From Lysobacter sp. (GTDB lineage Bacteria > Pseudomonadota > Gammaproteobacteria > Xanthomonadales > Xanthomonadaceae), in assembly GCA_019634715.1 (NCBI GenBank), contig JAHCAU010000003.1:310001-374000 (forward strand): 64,000 nt of DNA. Reading direction: 5' to 3'. The notes under the pieces are model-generated. The model saw only the letters and a program-made list of their open reading frames with translations, was not told where the DNA came from and made no database searches. A program made the translations under genes and the position numbers. Positions 17,401 through 26,131 of this stretch are shown here, one piece after another (position 1 is the stretch's first letter; every line of letters starts with the position of its first letter).

Positions 17401-20400
17401 CGACCGTGGTGACGCTGCCCTGCGGCGTGATCCGGATCAGCCGTCCCGGTGCCGCGACGTAGACGTTGTCGACGCTGTCGATCGCCACGCCGGATGCGGA
17501 GGCCGCATCGATGCCCGCGAAGGTCGCGTACTGCCCGGATGTATCGGCACGGGCCACGTCGTAGCGGCCGGCCGCGTTGCGCTGCAGGAAATACAGGCGT
17601 TCCTGGCTGTCGGTGGCCAGGCCGAAGCGGACGTTGAGGCCGGTGGCGATCGTCGTGCGCACGCCGGTCGGGGTGACCTTGTGCAACTCCGTCGCGGTCG
17701 TGAAATAGATGTTGCCGGCGCGGTCGGCGGTGATGCCCGACGGGAAGGAAATATCCACCACCTTGCGCAGGCGTGCCACTTCGACGCGCGAGAGCGTGGT
17801 GAAATCGCCGCCGTTGAGGCTCAGGCGCATCGAAGCGATCTGGTCGCCGGGCGGCAGGTCTTCCGGAGACACGCTCAGCGTACCCACGGCGGAGGCTCCG
17901 ACATGGATGAAATTGGTGAGCTTGCCCTCGATGCCGACGATCGACACCTCGATCTTGAAGTCGCCGGCATACGGCGGCTTCCAGGTGCCGAAGTCGATCT
18001 CGATCCCGTCGACGTCGGGCGACAGGCCGCCGAAGGGTACCGAACGCGTCAGCACCACCTGGCCCACGTCGACCGGCGCGGCCGGACGCGGCGCTGTCAC
18101 CCGATAGAGCGTGCTCTCGTAGCGGGCGGCGCCGCTGTTGTAGGCGTAGGCGCTGACATAGGCGACCGTGTCCGAGAACGCGTGCAGGCCATTGAAGCTC
18201 GGGTTCGCGATCAGCGCGCCGACCTGCAACTGCTGCAGGTCATTGCCGAGCAGGCGCGTGAGCGAGGCGCTGTTGCCGGCGGTGAACAGGGTGCCCTGCG
18301 GCTCGAATGCGAGGTGGCGGGCGTTGGGCACACGGTCGTGCAACTGGCGCAAGGCGCCGCCTTCGAGCACCTGGACGGCGTTGGCGCTGCCATCGATCAA
18401 GGCCGGCAGGCCGCCGGGCGTCCAGGCGACTCCGGTCGTGCTGCGGACGCCACCGGCGATCAGCGTGGCGGTGCCGCCGATGCGCCCCTTGACCAGGCCG
18501 GTGGTGTAGTCGGCGACGACGAGGTCGGCGCCCACCAGTTCGAAGTCGTTGGCATTGACCGCCGAATTGATCGACATCGAAGCGGTGGTCACGCTGCCGT
18601 CGGCTGCGACGCGACGGACGCCGCCGCTGACCGAGATCCACAGCGCGCCATCCGGCCCGTACTTGACGTAACGCGGCGCGTTGACGCTGTGCACGATCTC
18701 GCCCACGCCGTCGCTGCCGCCGAGGCGGACCACGGTGTTCGACACGTAGCTGGCGACCACCAGGTTGCCGGACGGATCGAAGGTGAGGCCGCGCGGCGAG
18801 ACGAAGCCGCCATAGGCATTGGCGATGGCACCGGATTGGAGGATGTAGACCGTGCTGTTGGTGCTGTCGGCGACCGCGAAACGTCCGCTGGCGAGCGTGG
18901 CGATGGCGGTGAAGCCCGCACTGCTGGGCAGCAGCGTGGTGTTGGTCGCCACCGTGGCGTTGCTGCGGTACTCCATGAAGTAGCGCGAGTAGCCGACGCC
19001 ATAGGTGGAGCCGTTGCCTGCGTCGTGCGCCAGCGCGGTGGAATAGAAGTTCTCGACCAGCCGCACGGGCATGGCGCCCGGCGCGGACAATTGCAGCAGC
19101 CGGTAACCACTGTCGACGATGCGCAGTTCGCTGCCGGTCCAGACCAGGCCGCGCGGATTGGCGAAGCCCGCTTCGTAGCCCGTGCTGGCACCCGTCGCCG
19201 AGAACAGGGCGAGTCCGTTGCCGGACACTGCCTGGAACGTGCCGTCGGCGGCACGCACGAAAGGCGAACTCGTGCTGAACTGGGTCAGGCCGCGGGCGGT
19301 GACGCCGGTATCCGGATCGTATTCGTAGACATTGTTCGACGTGGTCTGCACCAGGAGCAGGTCGTCGCCGGCGATGCTGAGTTGGCGGATGCTCTCGCCG
19401 TTGAGCGCGAGGGTAAGGACGGTGTCGACGTCCTGCGGCGTGATGCGGCGCAGTTCGTTGCCGATGCGGTAGTAGACATTGCCCGCGCCGTCGGATGCCA
19501 TGAAACTGGGATTGCCCGACAGCACCGCCACGAGACGACGCGTGCCGGTGGCCATGTCCAGTTCTTCGAGCTCGTAGCGGCTGTTGTAGCGGACGACCAG
19601 CACCTTGTCGTCGATGCGCGCGGCCATGTTGTAGACATGCGACGGCAGCGTGCGGCCAAGCACCAGGGTCCCGCTGTCGTCGTAGCGCTGGACCTCGATG
19701 CTGGAACGCAGGACATACAGGCCGCCCTCGGGACGCACGGCGATCGTCGACGGCACGACGGTGGCGAAGCGCGACAGCGCGCCATCCGGGTTGCGGACGG
19801 TGACGAACGACGAACTGTTGGTGATGAAGGTGCGTCCGTTCGGCGCGGCCCGCATCAGGCCCGGACTCACGAACATGCTGTTCGTGGCCGTGCGGGTGCC
19901 GGTCTCCAGGTCGATGTGGACGATGCGATGGCCGTTGACGTCACTGGCATGCAGCAGGCGGTCGTCTTCGACCGTCAGACCACCGATCGCGCCGAGGCCG
20001 CTGGCCAACTCGCTCAGCACACCCGTCGGCGAGACGCGATGGATGCGGCCGGTACTGTTCGCGACGTAGCGATTGCCCTGCGTGTCGGTCGTCAGTGCGG
20101 TGGTGGTACCGAGCCCGGTGGCGAGTGCGTCGATACTGCCCGCGCGCAGTCGCTTGAGCGTGCCGTCGCCGGCATTGGCGGCGATCAGGCTGCCGTCGCT
20201 GTCGCGCGCGAGTCCGCTGGGCGCGTGCGCGAACGCCTGCGCATATGTCGAGACCTGTCCGTCCGTGCCGACCAGCGCGATGGTGTTGTTGCCCTGGTTG
20301 CTGACGTAGACGGCACCATCGTCGCGCAGCAGGAGGCCCACCGGCTGGTTCAGTCCGGTGGCGTACACGCTGCGCTGGCCATTGCGGTCGACGCGGACCA

Positions 20401-23383
20401 GGTTGTTGCCACCGCTGTTGGCGACCAGCAGGTCGCCGCCCGGCAGTTCGATCACGTCGAAGGGGCGGTCCAGTCCCGTGGCGAACGGCGTGACCTCGCC
20501 CTGCTCGCTGACCCGGTTGATCGTGCCGTCGCCGTAGTTCGCGACCGCATAGCCGCCGGTCGCCAGTCGGGCGATGCCCATCGGCTGGTACAGACCGTTG
20601 CGCCACAGCACCTGCTCGGCTTCACCGACCACGTAACGCACGAGCAGATGGTCGCTGCCGCTGGAGGCGGAGCCGGCGATCAGCACCCGCCCGTTGTCGT
20701 CGACATCGAGCGCAGTGCAGTTGCCCAGCGACGCGACGGTGTACGTCGACACGGCCCCCTGCGCGGTGACGCGCGACAGCGTGCGTCCGCTGCAGGTCCA
20801 GACCGTGCCATCGTCCTGCGCGGCGAGGTCGGTGATCGACGAAACCGTGGCCAGGACGGAGAGCGAACCGTCGGGCGCGATCCGGTTGATCCGGTTCGAC
20901 TCGGCCGTGTAGAAATTGCCCTGCGCATCGCGATCGAGATGCGCCATGTTCCGGTTCGGGAACGTGGCCAGCGGCTCGATGGTCGTGCGCACGACGCTGT
21001 TGCTGCCGGCATCCGCGGCATCGAGCGTGATCGTGAGGTCGACCTGGCCCGCGGCGATGGGCTGGTTGCCCAGGTTGGTCAGTTCGGCACGCAGGCTCAC
21101 CGGCGTCGTGCTGTCGACCTGGGTCAGGGGCGGATCGGCGATGACGGCACCGGCCAGCATCGGCATCGAATCGATGGTGAAGCGCGTGGTGCCTTCGGCC
21201 CGGACATTGCCCTGGACGTCGCGACCACGGGCGATGACGGTGTAGACGCCGGCCTGCTGGCGCGCGATCACCCAGTCCATTTCGACTTCGACCAGCGTTC
21301 CGGGATCGAAACGCAGCGGGCGGTTCGGCGGATTCAGGCCGAGACCCATGGCGTTCGCCTTGAACACGTGGACCACGTTGCCCTGCGGATCCTGCACCTC
21401 GGCGTCGATCACGAGTTCGGCGGCGACCGGGCCGCCGTTGAGGACCTCGATCTCCAGCTCGATCTCGCCGCTCGGCCGATAGATCGGACGATTGGTCGCG
21501 ACCGAGGTGAAGACGATGTCGCTGTTGCCGATCGGCAGCAGCTCGATGTCGAGCGTGCTCTGGCCGATCGACGGCAGCGAGATGGCGAGATTGCGGCTGT
21601 TGTAACCCTGCCCGCTCGCGATCACGGTGAACGAGGTGCCCTGCACGCCCTGCAGCAGGTAACGCCCGTCCGGTCCCGACACCGCGGTGGCGGTCTGCCC
21701 CTGCACCACGAGCACGGCGCCGGGCACCGGTGCGTTGGTCCGGGCATCGGTGATCACGCCGACCAGCGTCGAGGTCTCGGGGGCGCGCGCCAGCGCGATC
21801 GCGCCGACATTGTTGATCCCGGCGACCAGCGTGACCGAACCCTGGATGCCGAGATAACCGGTCGCCTGCACGCTCAGGTTGTAAGCGCCCGGCGCCAGGC
21901 TGGTGATCTCGAACGCACCGCTGGCGTTGGTCGTGACGGTGACGGTACCCACGCGCACGCTGGCACCTGCGATGGCCTGGTTGTTCGCCTGCTGGGTCAC
22001 CGTGCCGCGGATCGTCGCGGTGGTCGGCGGCGTCTGTCCGGTGGTGTAGAGCGTCGGCGACAGCTGGTAACGCTTGCCGGGTTCCAGCGTCACCGGCACG
22101 TCGACCGTGCGGTAATTGCTGAGCGCGAACGTCACCGTCGCGGCACCGGCGTTGAGACCGGCCAGGCTGTAGCGGCCCGCCGAATCGGTGAAGGTCGACA
22201 CCGTTCCCGAAGACACCACCACGTTCGCCAGCAGCGTGCCGCTGCTGTTGCGCACCACGCCGGACACCTCGGCGGTCAGCGTGGTCTTCTGCAGCGGGAT
22301 TTCGCCGGTGCTGGTGGTGTTGCCGGCCGTGACCGTGGCGGTGAACGAGGTGGAAACGTATCCCAGCACCTGGATGTCGACGGCATGCGACCCCTGCGGC
22401 AGGCCCAGCAGCATGAAGGTCCCGTCGGCCGCTGTCGCGACGCGCAGTTCGGGCATCGCCCGCACGGTCAGGGTGACGCCGGCGATCGGCGCACGCGTGT
22501 CGCTGTCGACGATGCTGCCGGCGATCGCGCCCGTGGTACTCGGCGGCAGGCCGACCGTCGAACGGAAGAGCGCGCGCAGCGCGATCGCGGTGACGTAGGG
22601 ATCTTCGCCCCAGCTGCCGTTGTCGAGTTGCGCCGCACGCAGGGCATCGGCCAGCGGGCCGAGCACGGCATTGTCGGAAGTCTGGGTGGTCAGCGCGAGC
22701 AAGGCGTTGGCGTCGTCCACCACGTTGCCGTAGGTGCCGCCGGCATTGCGCTGGCCGAGCAGCCAGCTGCGCGCTGCGGCGGTGATGTCGCCCACCTGGT
22801 ACCGGCTGGACCAGGCCTGGCCGGCAAGCAGCACGACGGATGTGACATGCACACTGGGGTGGTCGCCGACCGGCCAGCCCGAAGGCGACAGCCGGCTGGT
22901 CCGCAGGTAGGTCAGCGCATTGGCGACCCGCACCGGATCGGCATCGGACGTGGCGGCCAGCGCGATCAGGGCATGCGACGTGTCGAGCGCATTGCTGCCG
23001 TACTCGCGGCGCGAACCGAAACCGCCGTCGGTGTTCTGCTGCAGCCCGAGATCTGCGATGACCTGCTGCGCATCACGATTGGCCAGACGCAGAGACAAGG
23101 CCTGGCGCGCCTGCATTTCGGTGTGCTTCTGCGGCTGCGTACCGATCAGGTCGGCCAGTTCGGCCGGGCGCGAATCGAGCAACGCGAGGGTATGCATGGT
23201 TTCGGTGCGGACCTGCACCGGAAGCGCCTGCGACGCGGCTTCACCGACGATGCGGCCATCGGCCTGGACCTGCGCGCGCAGCCAGGCGAACCCCTTCTGG
23301 ACTTCCGTCGTGTGTCCCGACTGTTGTGCAGCCACCACGAAAATGGCGCACAGAAGCGCCAACAGCCAGGCCCATCGCCGCAT
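14459..23383 (-). CDS. Giant secreted protein: toroid, carboxypeptidase-regulatory-like domains, propellers, GATase-like domain
   Basis: 2974 residues with a signal peptide (WAWLLALLCAIFVVAAQQ) and a good AGGGGA ribosome site. Domains by inspection: an alpha/alpha-toroid of prenyltransferase/squalene-cyclase type (~24-275, repeats such as NTDGGFGSRREYGSNALDTS); four carboxypeptidase-regulatory-like beta sandwiches (~285-625, each with GxYxLxGLxxG-type turns); a CARDB-like sandwich; a long run of NHL-like propeller blades (~806-2130, NxxYVSNxGNNTI-like) interrupted near 1775-1875; more CARDB-like domains; a glutamine-amidotransferase-like Rossmann segment (~2580-2740, RVLVLASCIPG); and a helical C-terminus. 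It is the first gene of the RHS transcript. The role may be surface scaffold, adhesin or delivery partner for the RHS protein; this is inference. Confidence 0.75.
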   Translation of the reverse strand: MRRWAWLLALLCAIFVVAAQQSGHTTEVQKGFAWLRAQVQADGRIVGEAASQALPVQVRTETMHTLALLDSRPAELADLIGTQPQKHTEMQARQALSLRLANRDAQQVIADLGLQQNTDGGFGSRREYGSNALDTSHALIALAATSDADPVRVANALTYLRTSRLSPSGWPVGDHPSVHVTSVVLLAGQAWSSRYQVGDITAAARSWLLGQRNAGGTYGNVVDDANALLALTTQTSDNAVLGPLADALRAAQLDNGSWGEDPYVTAIALRALFRSTVGLPPSTTGAIAGSIVDSDTRAPIAGVTLTVRAMPELRVATAADGTFMLLGLPQGSHAVDIQVLGYVSTSFTATVTAGNTTSTGEIPLQKTTLTAEVSGVVRNSSGTLLANVVVSSGTVSTFTDSAGRYSLAGLNAGAATVTFALSNYRTVDVPVTLEPGKRYQLSPTLYTTGQTPPTTATIRGTVTQQANNQAIAGASVRVGTVTVTTNASGAFEITSLAPGAYNLSVQATGYLGIQGSVTLVAGINNVGAIALARAPETSTLVGVITDARTNAPVPGAVLVVQGQTATAVSGPDGRYLLQGVQGTSFTVIASGQGYNSRNLAISLPSIGQSTLDIELLPIGNSDIVFTSVATNRPIYRPSGEIELEIEVLNGGPVAAELVIDAEVQDPQGNVVHVFKANAMGLGLNPPNRPLRFDPGTLVEVEMDWVIARQQAGVYTVIARGRDVQGNVRAEGTTRFTIDSMPMLAGAVIADPPLTQVDSTTPVSLRAELTNLGNQPIAAGQVDLTITLDAADAGSNSVVRTTIEPLATFPNRNMAHLDRDAQGNFYTAESNRINRIAPDGSLSVLATVSSITDLAAQDDGTVWTCSGRTLSRVTAQGAVSTYTVASLGNCTALDVDDNGRVLIAGSASSGSDHLLVRYVVGEAEQVLWRNGLYQPMGIARLATGGYAVANYGDGTINRVSEQGEVTPFATGLDRPFDVIELPGGDLLVANSGGNNLVRVDRNGQRSVYATGLNQPVGLLLRDDGAVYVSNQGNNTIALVGTDGQVSTYAQAFAHAPSGLARDSDGSLIAANAGDGTLKRLRAGSIDALATGLGTTTALTTDTQGNRYVANSTGRIHRVSPTGVLSELASGLGAIGGLTVEDDRLLHASDVNGHRIVHIDLETGTRTATNSMFVSPGLMRAAPNGRTFITNSSSFVTVRNPDGALSRFATVVPSTIAVRPEGGLYVLRSSIEVQRYDDSGTLVLGRTLPSHVYNMAARIDDKVLVVRYNSRYELEELDMATGTRRLVAVLSGNPSFMASDGAGNVYYRIGNELRRITPQDVDTVLTLALNGESIRQLSIAGDDLLLVQTTSNNVYEYDPDTGVTARGLTQFSTSSPFVRAADGTFQAVSGNGLALFSATGASTGYEAGFANPRGLVWTGSELRIVDSGYRLLQLSAPGAMPVRLVENFYSTALAHDAGNGSTYGVGYSRYFMEYRSNATVATNTTLLPSSAGFTAIATLASGRFAVADSTNSTVYILQSGAIANAYGGFVSPRGLTFDPSGNLVVASYVSNTVVRLGGSDGVGEIVHSVNAPRYVKYGPDGALWISVSGGVRRVAADGSVTTASMSINSAVNANDFELVGADLVVADYTTGLVKGRIGGTATLIAGGVRSTTGVAWTPGGLPALIDGSANAVQVLEGGALRQLHDRVPNARHLAFEPQGTLFTAGNSASLTRLLGNDLQQLQVGALIANPSFNGLHAFSDTVAYVSAYAYNSGAARYESTLYRVTAPRPAAPVDVGQVVLTRSVPFGGLSPDVDGIEIDFGTWKPPYAGDFKIEVSIVGIEGKLTNFIHVGASAVGTLSVSPEDLPPGDQIASMRLSLNGGDFTTLSRVEVARLRKVVDISFPSGITADRAGNIYFTTATELHKVTPTGVRTTIATGLNVRFGLATDSQERLYFLQRNAAGRYDVARADTSGQYATFAGIDAASASGVAIDSVDNVYVAAPGRLIRITPQGSVTTVATTGFPSPRGITVDGKDNIYVQNDNNLVAQVTPDGKVFQLYAGGDGVDNPSFEGDGYPNITADCSDNLYIATWQWSKIGQNGEEHTLAQIVSRTGHVGLLVDTSRTVPRLTDIDYLAFDRFGQRIMLWDHSSSAIYSIPVTCGAISVDAHLFSQPGQTLTGFTMPPSATIPLADGRTQYVWSLRDVTVQGVSIDFGAPLKDLVLGEQRQTIDSGYLAFQNSFTSGEYRVPLQVPKVTVNNLVAMSVTTDRPEYNANETVRITATLRNPHHRLVDGRLVLEILDANGILVDEIHRGDVAIPASETLTVTEDYDVGSILPAGYSVRARLLDSTLNTAEASAGFVVLPANAQAAADARLMVDRAVYDPSDRVLITSSVVNRSANVNLPDLILMVRVYDAGDTLQYTGGHAVGLLLHGATRTFTAAQVLQNASPGAYRVVQVLQDESGRVYDTDETGYVVASTADTGIGVAGRISAVPREADIGTPIALDVAAFNTGNADLAGGTLIVRVLDPENGLLLQGWEAPAAIAMGGEQGMDREWLSAQASAGDYVATLSLRIGDGERLLASTAFRLRENTIRIGLRQRLHHPGRVLVLASCIPGESPECWTRRKGEIETLLDAIEVSHTVTTHYDTFMRLMRSGEFDAYWVSGGSLKLDQVLADEVIEATFRGDGLIVDGVHDSRNQLLHTPMGVKFQGKLPLRQVVVEVEDTAIFDTAQFDIRDKTVRFDLAGASIHGRFGNGDPALLTRDFGRGHTATLSFDFVETLKTSTSPAAMRATLRDAIAHVLSGERGRLAAGQTFGVQTTVFNQAGATPAWLRVIAASPLSILGTYPDALSRDANSAAWRFDLDVAQERAFTTWLRAPDRDGDYVVEAVAGAGSVVGGDPQAQASTPVSVVSSERLVIDLIAEVEALAPTRAHEVQALRRVREDIEMARGKVAAREYDLAIRVLLRARDSLLKVTTVDVTSTRLALSNYLAFVERKSTQQ

Positions 23384-23543
23384 ATCCGTTCCCCTAGCAA
23401 TGCTTTCAGATCACGTCCATCGACCGGCCCCACCCCCGGGCACGATGGCGCAGCGCGCCATGATCGAGCGCGGAACTTGCCATCGGCCTGTGACGGCTGT
23501 CAAGCTAGAAAATGGATTTGTCATCAATTTCAGAGGCTTGCGC

Positions 23544-25157
23544 ATGGAACAGGCACCACCGAATCCCGGCAGGCGCACATGGGTGCTGGGAGGGCTCGCG
23601 GCGGGCATCGCCGCTGCCGCCGGATACATCGGACTGAAACATCGTCCGGGTCCGGGCCGCCTGGCCGACCATGCCGCCCATTTCGTCAACCCGCTGCGCA
23701 TCCCCGGCAAGTCCACGCGTCTGGGCGAAGCTTCGGACGCGGCCGATGCGGGCATCGTGCTGCAGACCGGCATCCACCCGCAGCCCCTGCGCGAGGGGCC
23801 GCTGTCCGATGTCTGGGCCTACGCACAGCGCACCGCCACCGGCCAGGTGCAGCTCAACCCGACGCTGTTCGCACGCAGCGGCGGACGGCTCAAGGTGACG
23901 CTGGAGAACAGGCTCGGCGACGACACCACCATCCACTGGCACGGTTTCTCCGTCGACGAAGCCAACGATGGCAGCGGCCTGCATCCCGTGCGCCACGGCG
24001 ACAGCCGCACCTACGATTTCGAGATCCGCAACCGCGCCGGACTGTACTGGTACCACGCGCATCCGCACGGACAGACCGGCATGCAGGTGCACAAGGGACT
24101 CGCCGGCCTGGTGGTCGTCGAGGACGAGGAAGAACTGGCGCTGCAGAAGGCACTGGGCCTGACCTGGGGCGTCGACGACCTCGCGCTGTCGATCTCCGAC
24201 AAGCAATTCGGCCTGCGCAACAAGATCGTGCATGAAGTGGGCGCCGACGACTGGGTCGGCGACAAGGTCCTGATCAACTGGACGCCCGACCCGGTGTTCG
24301 AAGCGCGACGCGGCTGGCTGCGACTGCGCCTGGCGAACACGTCGAACGCGCGCCTGTACTGCATCGGTTTCGACGATGAAGGCAGGCGGCGACGGCCCTT
24401 CCACCTGCTCGGCACCGACGGCGGACTGCTCGATCGTCCATACCGCATGGACAGCGTGTTCCTCGGCCCGGGCCAGCGTGTCGACATTCTGCTCGACCTG
24501 CGCGGGCACGCGCCCGGCGACCTGTTGATGATGCGCAGCGTGGTCTACGACCCGATGGAGAACGATGCCGGCATCGGTCCACCCGAGGACTTCGCCATGG
24601 AGCATCCGGGCGCGACGCCGATGGGCGAGGACCTCGACCTGATGCTGATCCGCGTGAACGACCAGGGCGGTGGCGCGAGCGGAACGCTTCCGGAGCGTTT
24701 GTCCACGCACGCCGTCGGTATCCGCGAGGATGCCGCGAGGCGTCCGTTCCGGCTGTGGATCCAGGACACCGGCCGCTGGATGATCAACCACTGGAACCAT
24801 CATCTCGCGCACGGCCACGACGTATTCGAGATCGCGCGCGGCAGCGTCGAGCGCTGGGACATCACCAACGACATGCGCAGCATGCCGCACCCGATGCATC
24901 TGCACGGTTTCCAGTTCGTGGTCACCGGCCGCGCGAACAGTCCGAAGCAGGTGTCCGAGCGCGCGATCGATCCACGCGGCCGCACGCCCCAGGACACTGG
25001 CCTGCTCGACACCGTGCTGATCTGGCCGGGCGAAACGGTGTCGATCCAGATCGACTTTTCCCAGCCCTTTGCCGGCCGGCAGCGCTACATGTTCCATTGC
25101 CACAACCTCGAACACGAGGACCAGGGCATGATGATCGGCTTCGCGGTGATCGATTGA
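23544..25157 (+). CDS. Multicopper oxidase with Tat-type leader
   Basis: 537 residues. A twin-arginine-like leader (GRRTWVLGGLAAG) suggests export of the folded, copper-loaded enzyme. All four copper motifs are present: HWHG (131-134), HAHPHG (171-176), HPMHLHGFQF, and HCHNLEHEDQGMM (518-530), with the type-1 copper Cys at 519 and an axial Met. Overall it resembles CueO/CotA-like three-domain laccases that oxidise Cu(I), phenols or other metals. No copA/copB gene is adjacent, so a copper-resistance role is likely but unproven. The ATG at 23544 has CAGAGG eight bases upstream. The gene is divergent from the giant gene and convergent with the DUF4124 gene. Confidence 0.9.
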   Translation: MEQAPPNPGRRTWVLGGLAAGIAAAAGYIGLKHRPGPGRLADHAAHFVNPLRIPGKSTRLGEASDAADAGIVLQTGIHPQPLREGPLSDVWAYAQRTATGQVQLNPTLFARSGGRLKVTLENRLGDDTTIHWHGFSVDEANDGSGLHPVRHGDSRTYDFEIRNRAGLYWYHAHPHGQTGMQVHKGLAGLVVVEDEEELALQKALGLTWGVDDLALSISDKQFGLRNKIVHEVGADDWVGDKVLINWTPDPVFEARRGWLRLRLANTSNARLYCIGFDDEGRRRRPFHLLGTDGGLLDRPYRMDSVFLGPGQRVDILLDLRGHAPGDLLMMRSVVYDPMENDAGIGPPEDFAMEHPGATPMGEDLDLMLIRVNDQGGGASGTLPERLSTHAVGIREDAARRPFRLWIQDTGRWMINHWNHHLAHGHDVFEIARGSVERWDITNDMRSMPHPMHLHGFQFVVTGRANSPKQVSERAIDPRGRTPQDTGLLDTVLIWPGETVSIQIDFSQPFAGRQRYMFHCHNLEHEDQGMMIGFAVID

Positions 25158-25175
25158 TTGCCGCGAAGTGGCGCT

Positions 25176-25625
25176 TCAGAACCCCTTGCATACCTCCCAG
25201 ACTTCGCGGTCGAGCTGGCTGAGCAGGTCGTAGTTGCGTTTCAGGCCGACGCGATCGAGCGTCGCCTTGCGTTTGGCCTTCGCCGCCTTGCAGGGATCGG
25301 GCGCGCGCTTCGCGGATCCGTTCGCGCGCGGCGTGCGTGCCGTGGAAGCGCCCCGATTGCGCTGGTCCATCTCGCGTTCGATCTCGCGGGTGCGCGTGGC
25401 CAGCGCGGGATCGACGGCTTGCGCCCGATAGCTGCGCACGGCGCGCGTACGCTGTCCGTTGGCGCAGGGCATGCTCTGGTAGGCGACATGGCCGCCAGCG
25501 TCGATGCAGACGTGGATGTCGGCCGTGGCGGGCGCCTCGCCGGCAAGGCAGGCCAACGGCAGCAGAAGCCACGTCATCGACAGGACAAGCTTGGCGGGAA
25601 GGTTCAGGGACATGATCGGCTGCAT
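25176..25625 (-). CDS. DUF4124 domain-containing exported protein
   Basis: 149 residues. A signal peptide (VLSMTWLLLPLACLAG) is followed by the short DUF4124 pattern IHVCIDAGGHVAYQSMPC, a small beta unit with two conserved Cys. The rest is a basic, Arg/Ala-rich helical region with two further Cys (PCKAAKA, EVCKGF). DUF4124 proteins are common in Xanthomonadales periplasms and have no established function. The start may be at 25625 or at the internal Met 12 bases later (25613). It is a single gene converging on the oxidase gene with 18 bases between the stops. Confidence 0.8.
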   Translation of the reverse strand: MQPIMSLNLPAKLVLSMTWLLLPLACLAGEAPATADIHVCIDAGGHVAYQSMPCANGQRTRAVRSYRAQAVDPALATRTREIEREMDQRNRGASTARTPRANGSAKRAPDPCKAAKAKRKATLDRVGLKRNYDLLSQLDREVWEVCKGF

Positions 25626-25735
25626 TGCGCGCTCCGTGTGTGTTGGACACGGACAGCCTGCGCCGATCGCGGGTCACCGGATATCGGGAATCTCCGCCGG
25701 GGGGCGTCGGAAAACTCCGACAGCGCCGACCTCGC

Positions 25736-26131
25736 TCACGACATGCGCAGGATCGCCGCGCTGCGCGCGCCCAGCCAGACCAGCAGCAGGCCGCCGAAAA
25801 GCGTGAGCGCGAGGTAGCCGATCATCGCGCCGCTGCGCTGGGACTTCGCGTAGAGCAGGCATTCGAGCATCAGTGCCGACCATGTGGTCAACGCGCCGAG
25901 CACGCCGACGATCAGGAACGCGCGCCAGTACAGCGCCGAAGGTCCGCGCCCTTCCAGCCAGATCGCGATGAACCCGGCGGCGAACGAACCGGCCAGATTC
26001 ACCGCGAGCGTGCCCCACGGCAGGCCATCGCCGAACTGGCGCAGCAGCCAGCCGCCGAGCCAGAAGCGCAGCATGGCGCCCAGCGCACCGCCGCCCGCGA
26101 CCAGGGCCAGTTGCTGCCACCACAGGCTCAC
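25736..26131 (-). CDS. crcB: Fluoride channel CrcB/FluC
   Basis: 131 residues with four hydrophobic helices, the standard FluC size. Family motifs are clear: GGALGAMLRFWLG in helix 1, PWGTLAVNLAGS in helix 2, and GVLGALTTWSALMLE in helix 3 (family GxxGxxTTFS). FluC dimers export fluoride through the inner membrane and protect enzymes such as enolase. The start is GTG at 26131, overlapping the rarA stop by four bases (GTGA), so translation is coupled to rarA. No fluoride riboswitch can lie directly before it, because the upstream bases are rarA coding sequence. Confidence 0.92.
   Translation of the reverse strand: MSLWWQQLALVAGGGALGAMLRFWLGGWLLRQFGDGLPWGTLAVNLAGSFAAGFIAIWLEGRGPSALYWRAFLIVGVLGALTTWSALMLECLLYAKSQRSGAMIGYLALTLFGGLLLVWLGARSAAILRMS

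Noticed and set aside
13565..24235. Very long plus-strand open frame (over 3500 codons) opposite the RHS and giant genes
   Set aside because: It is the antisense shadow of high-GC coding DNA: its protein is Arg/Gly/His-rich low complexity with no domains, while the minus strand shows clear signal peptides and domains.
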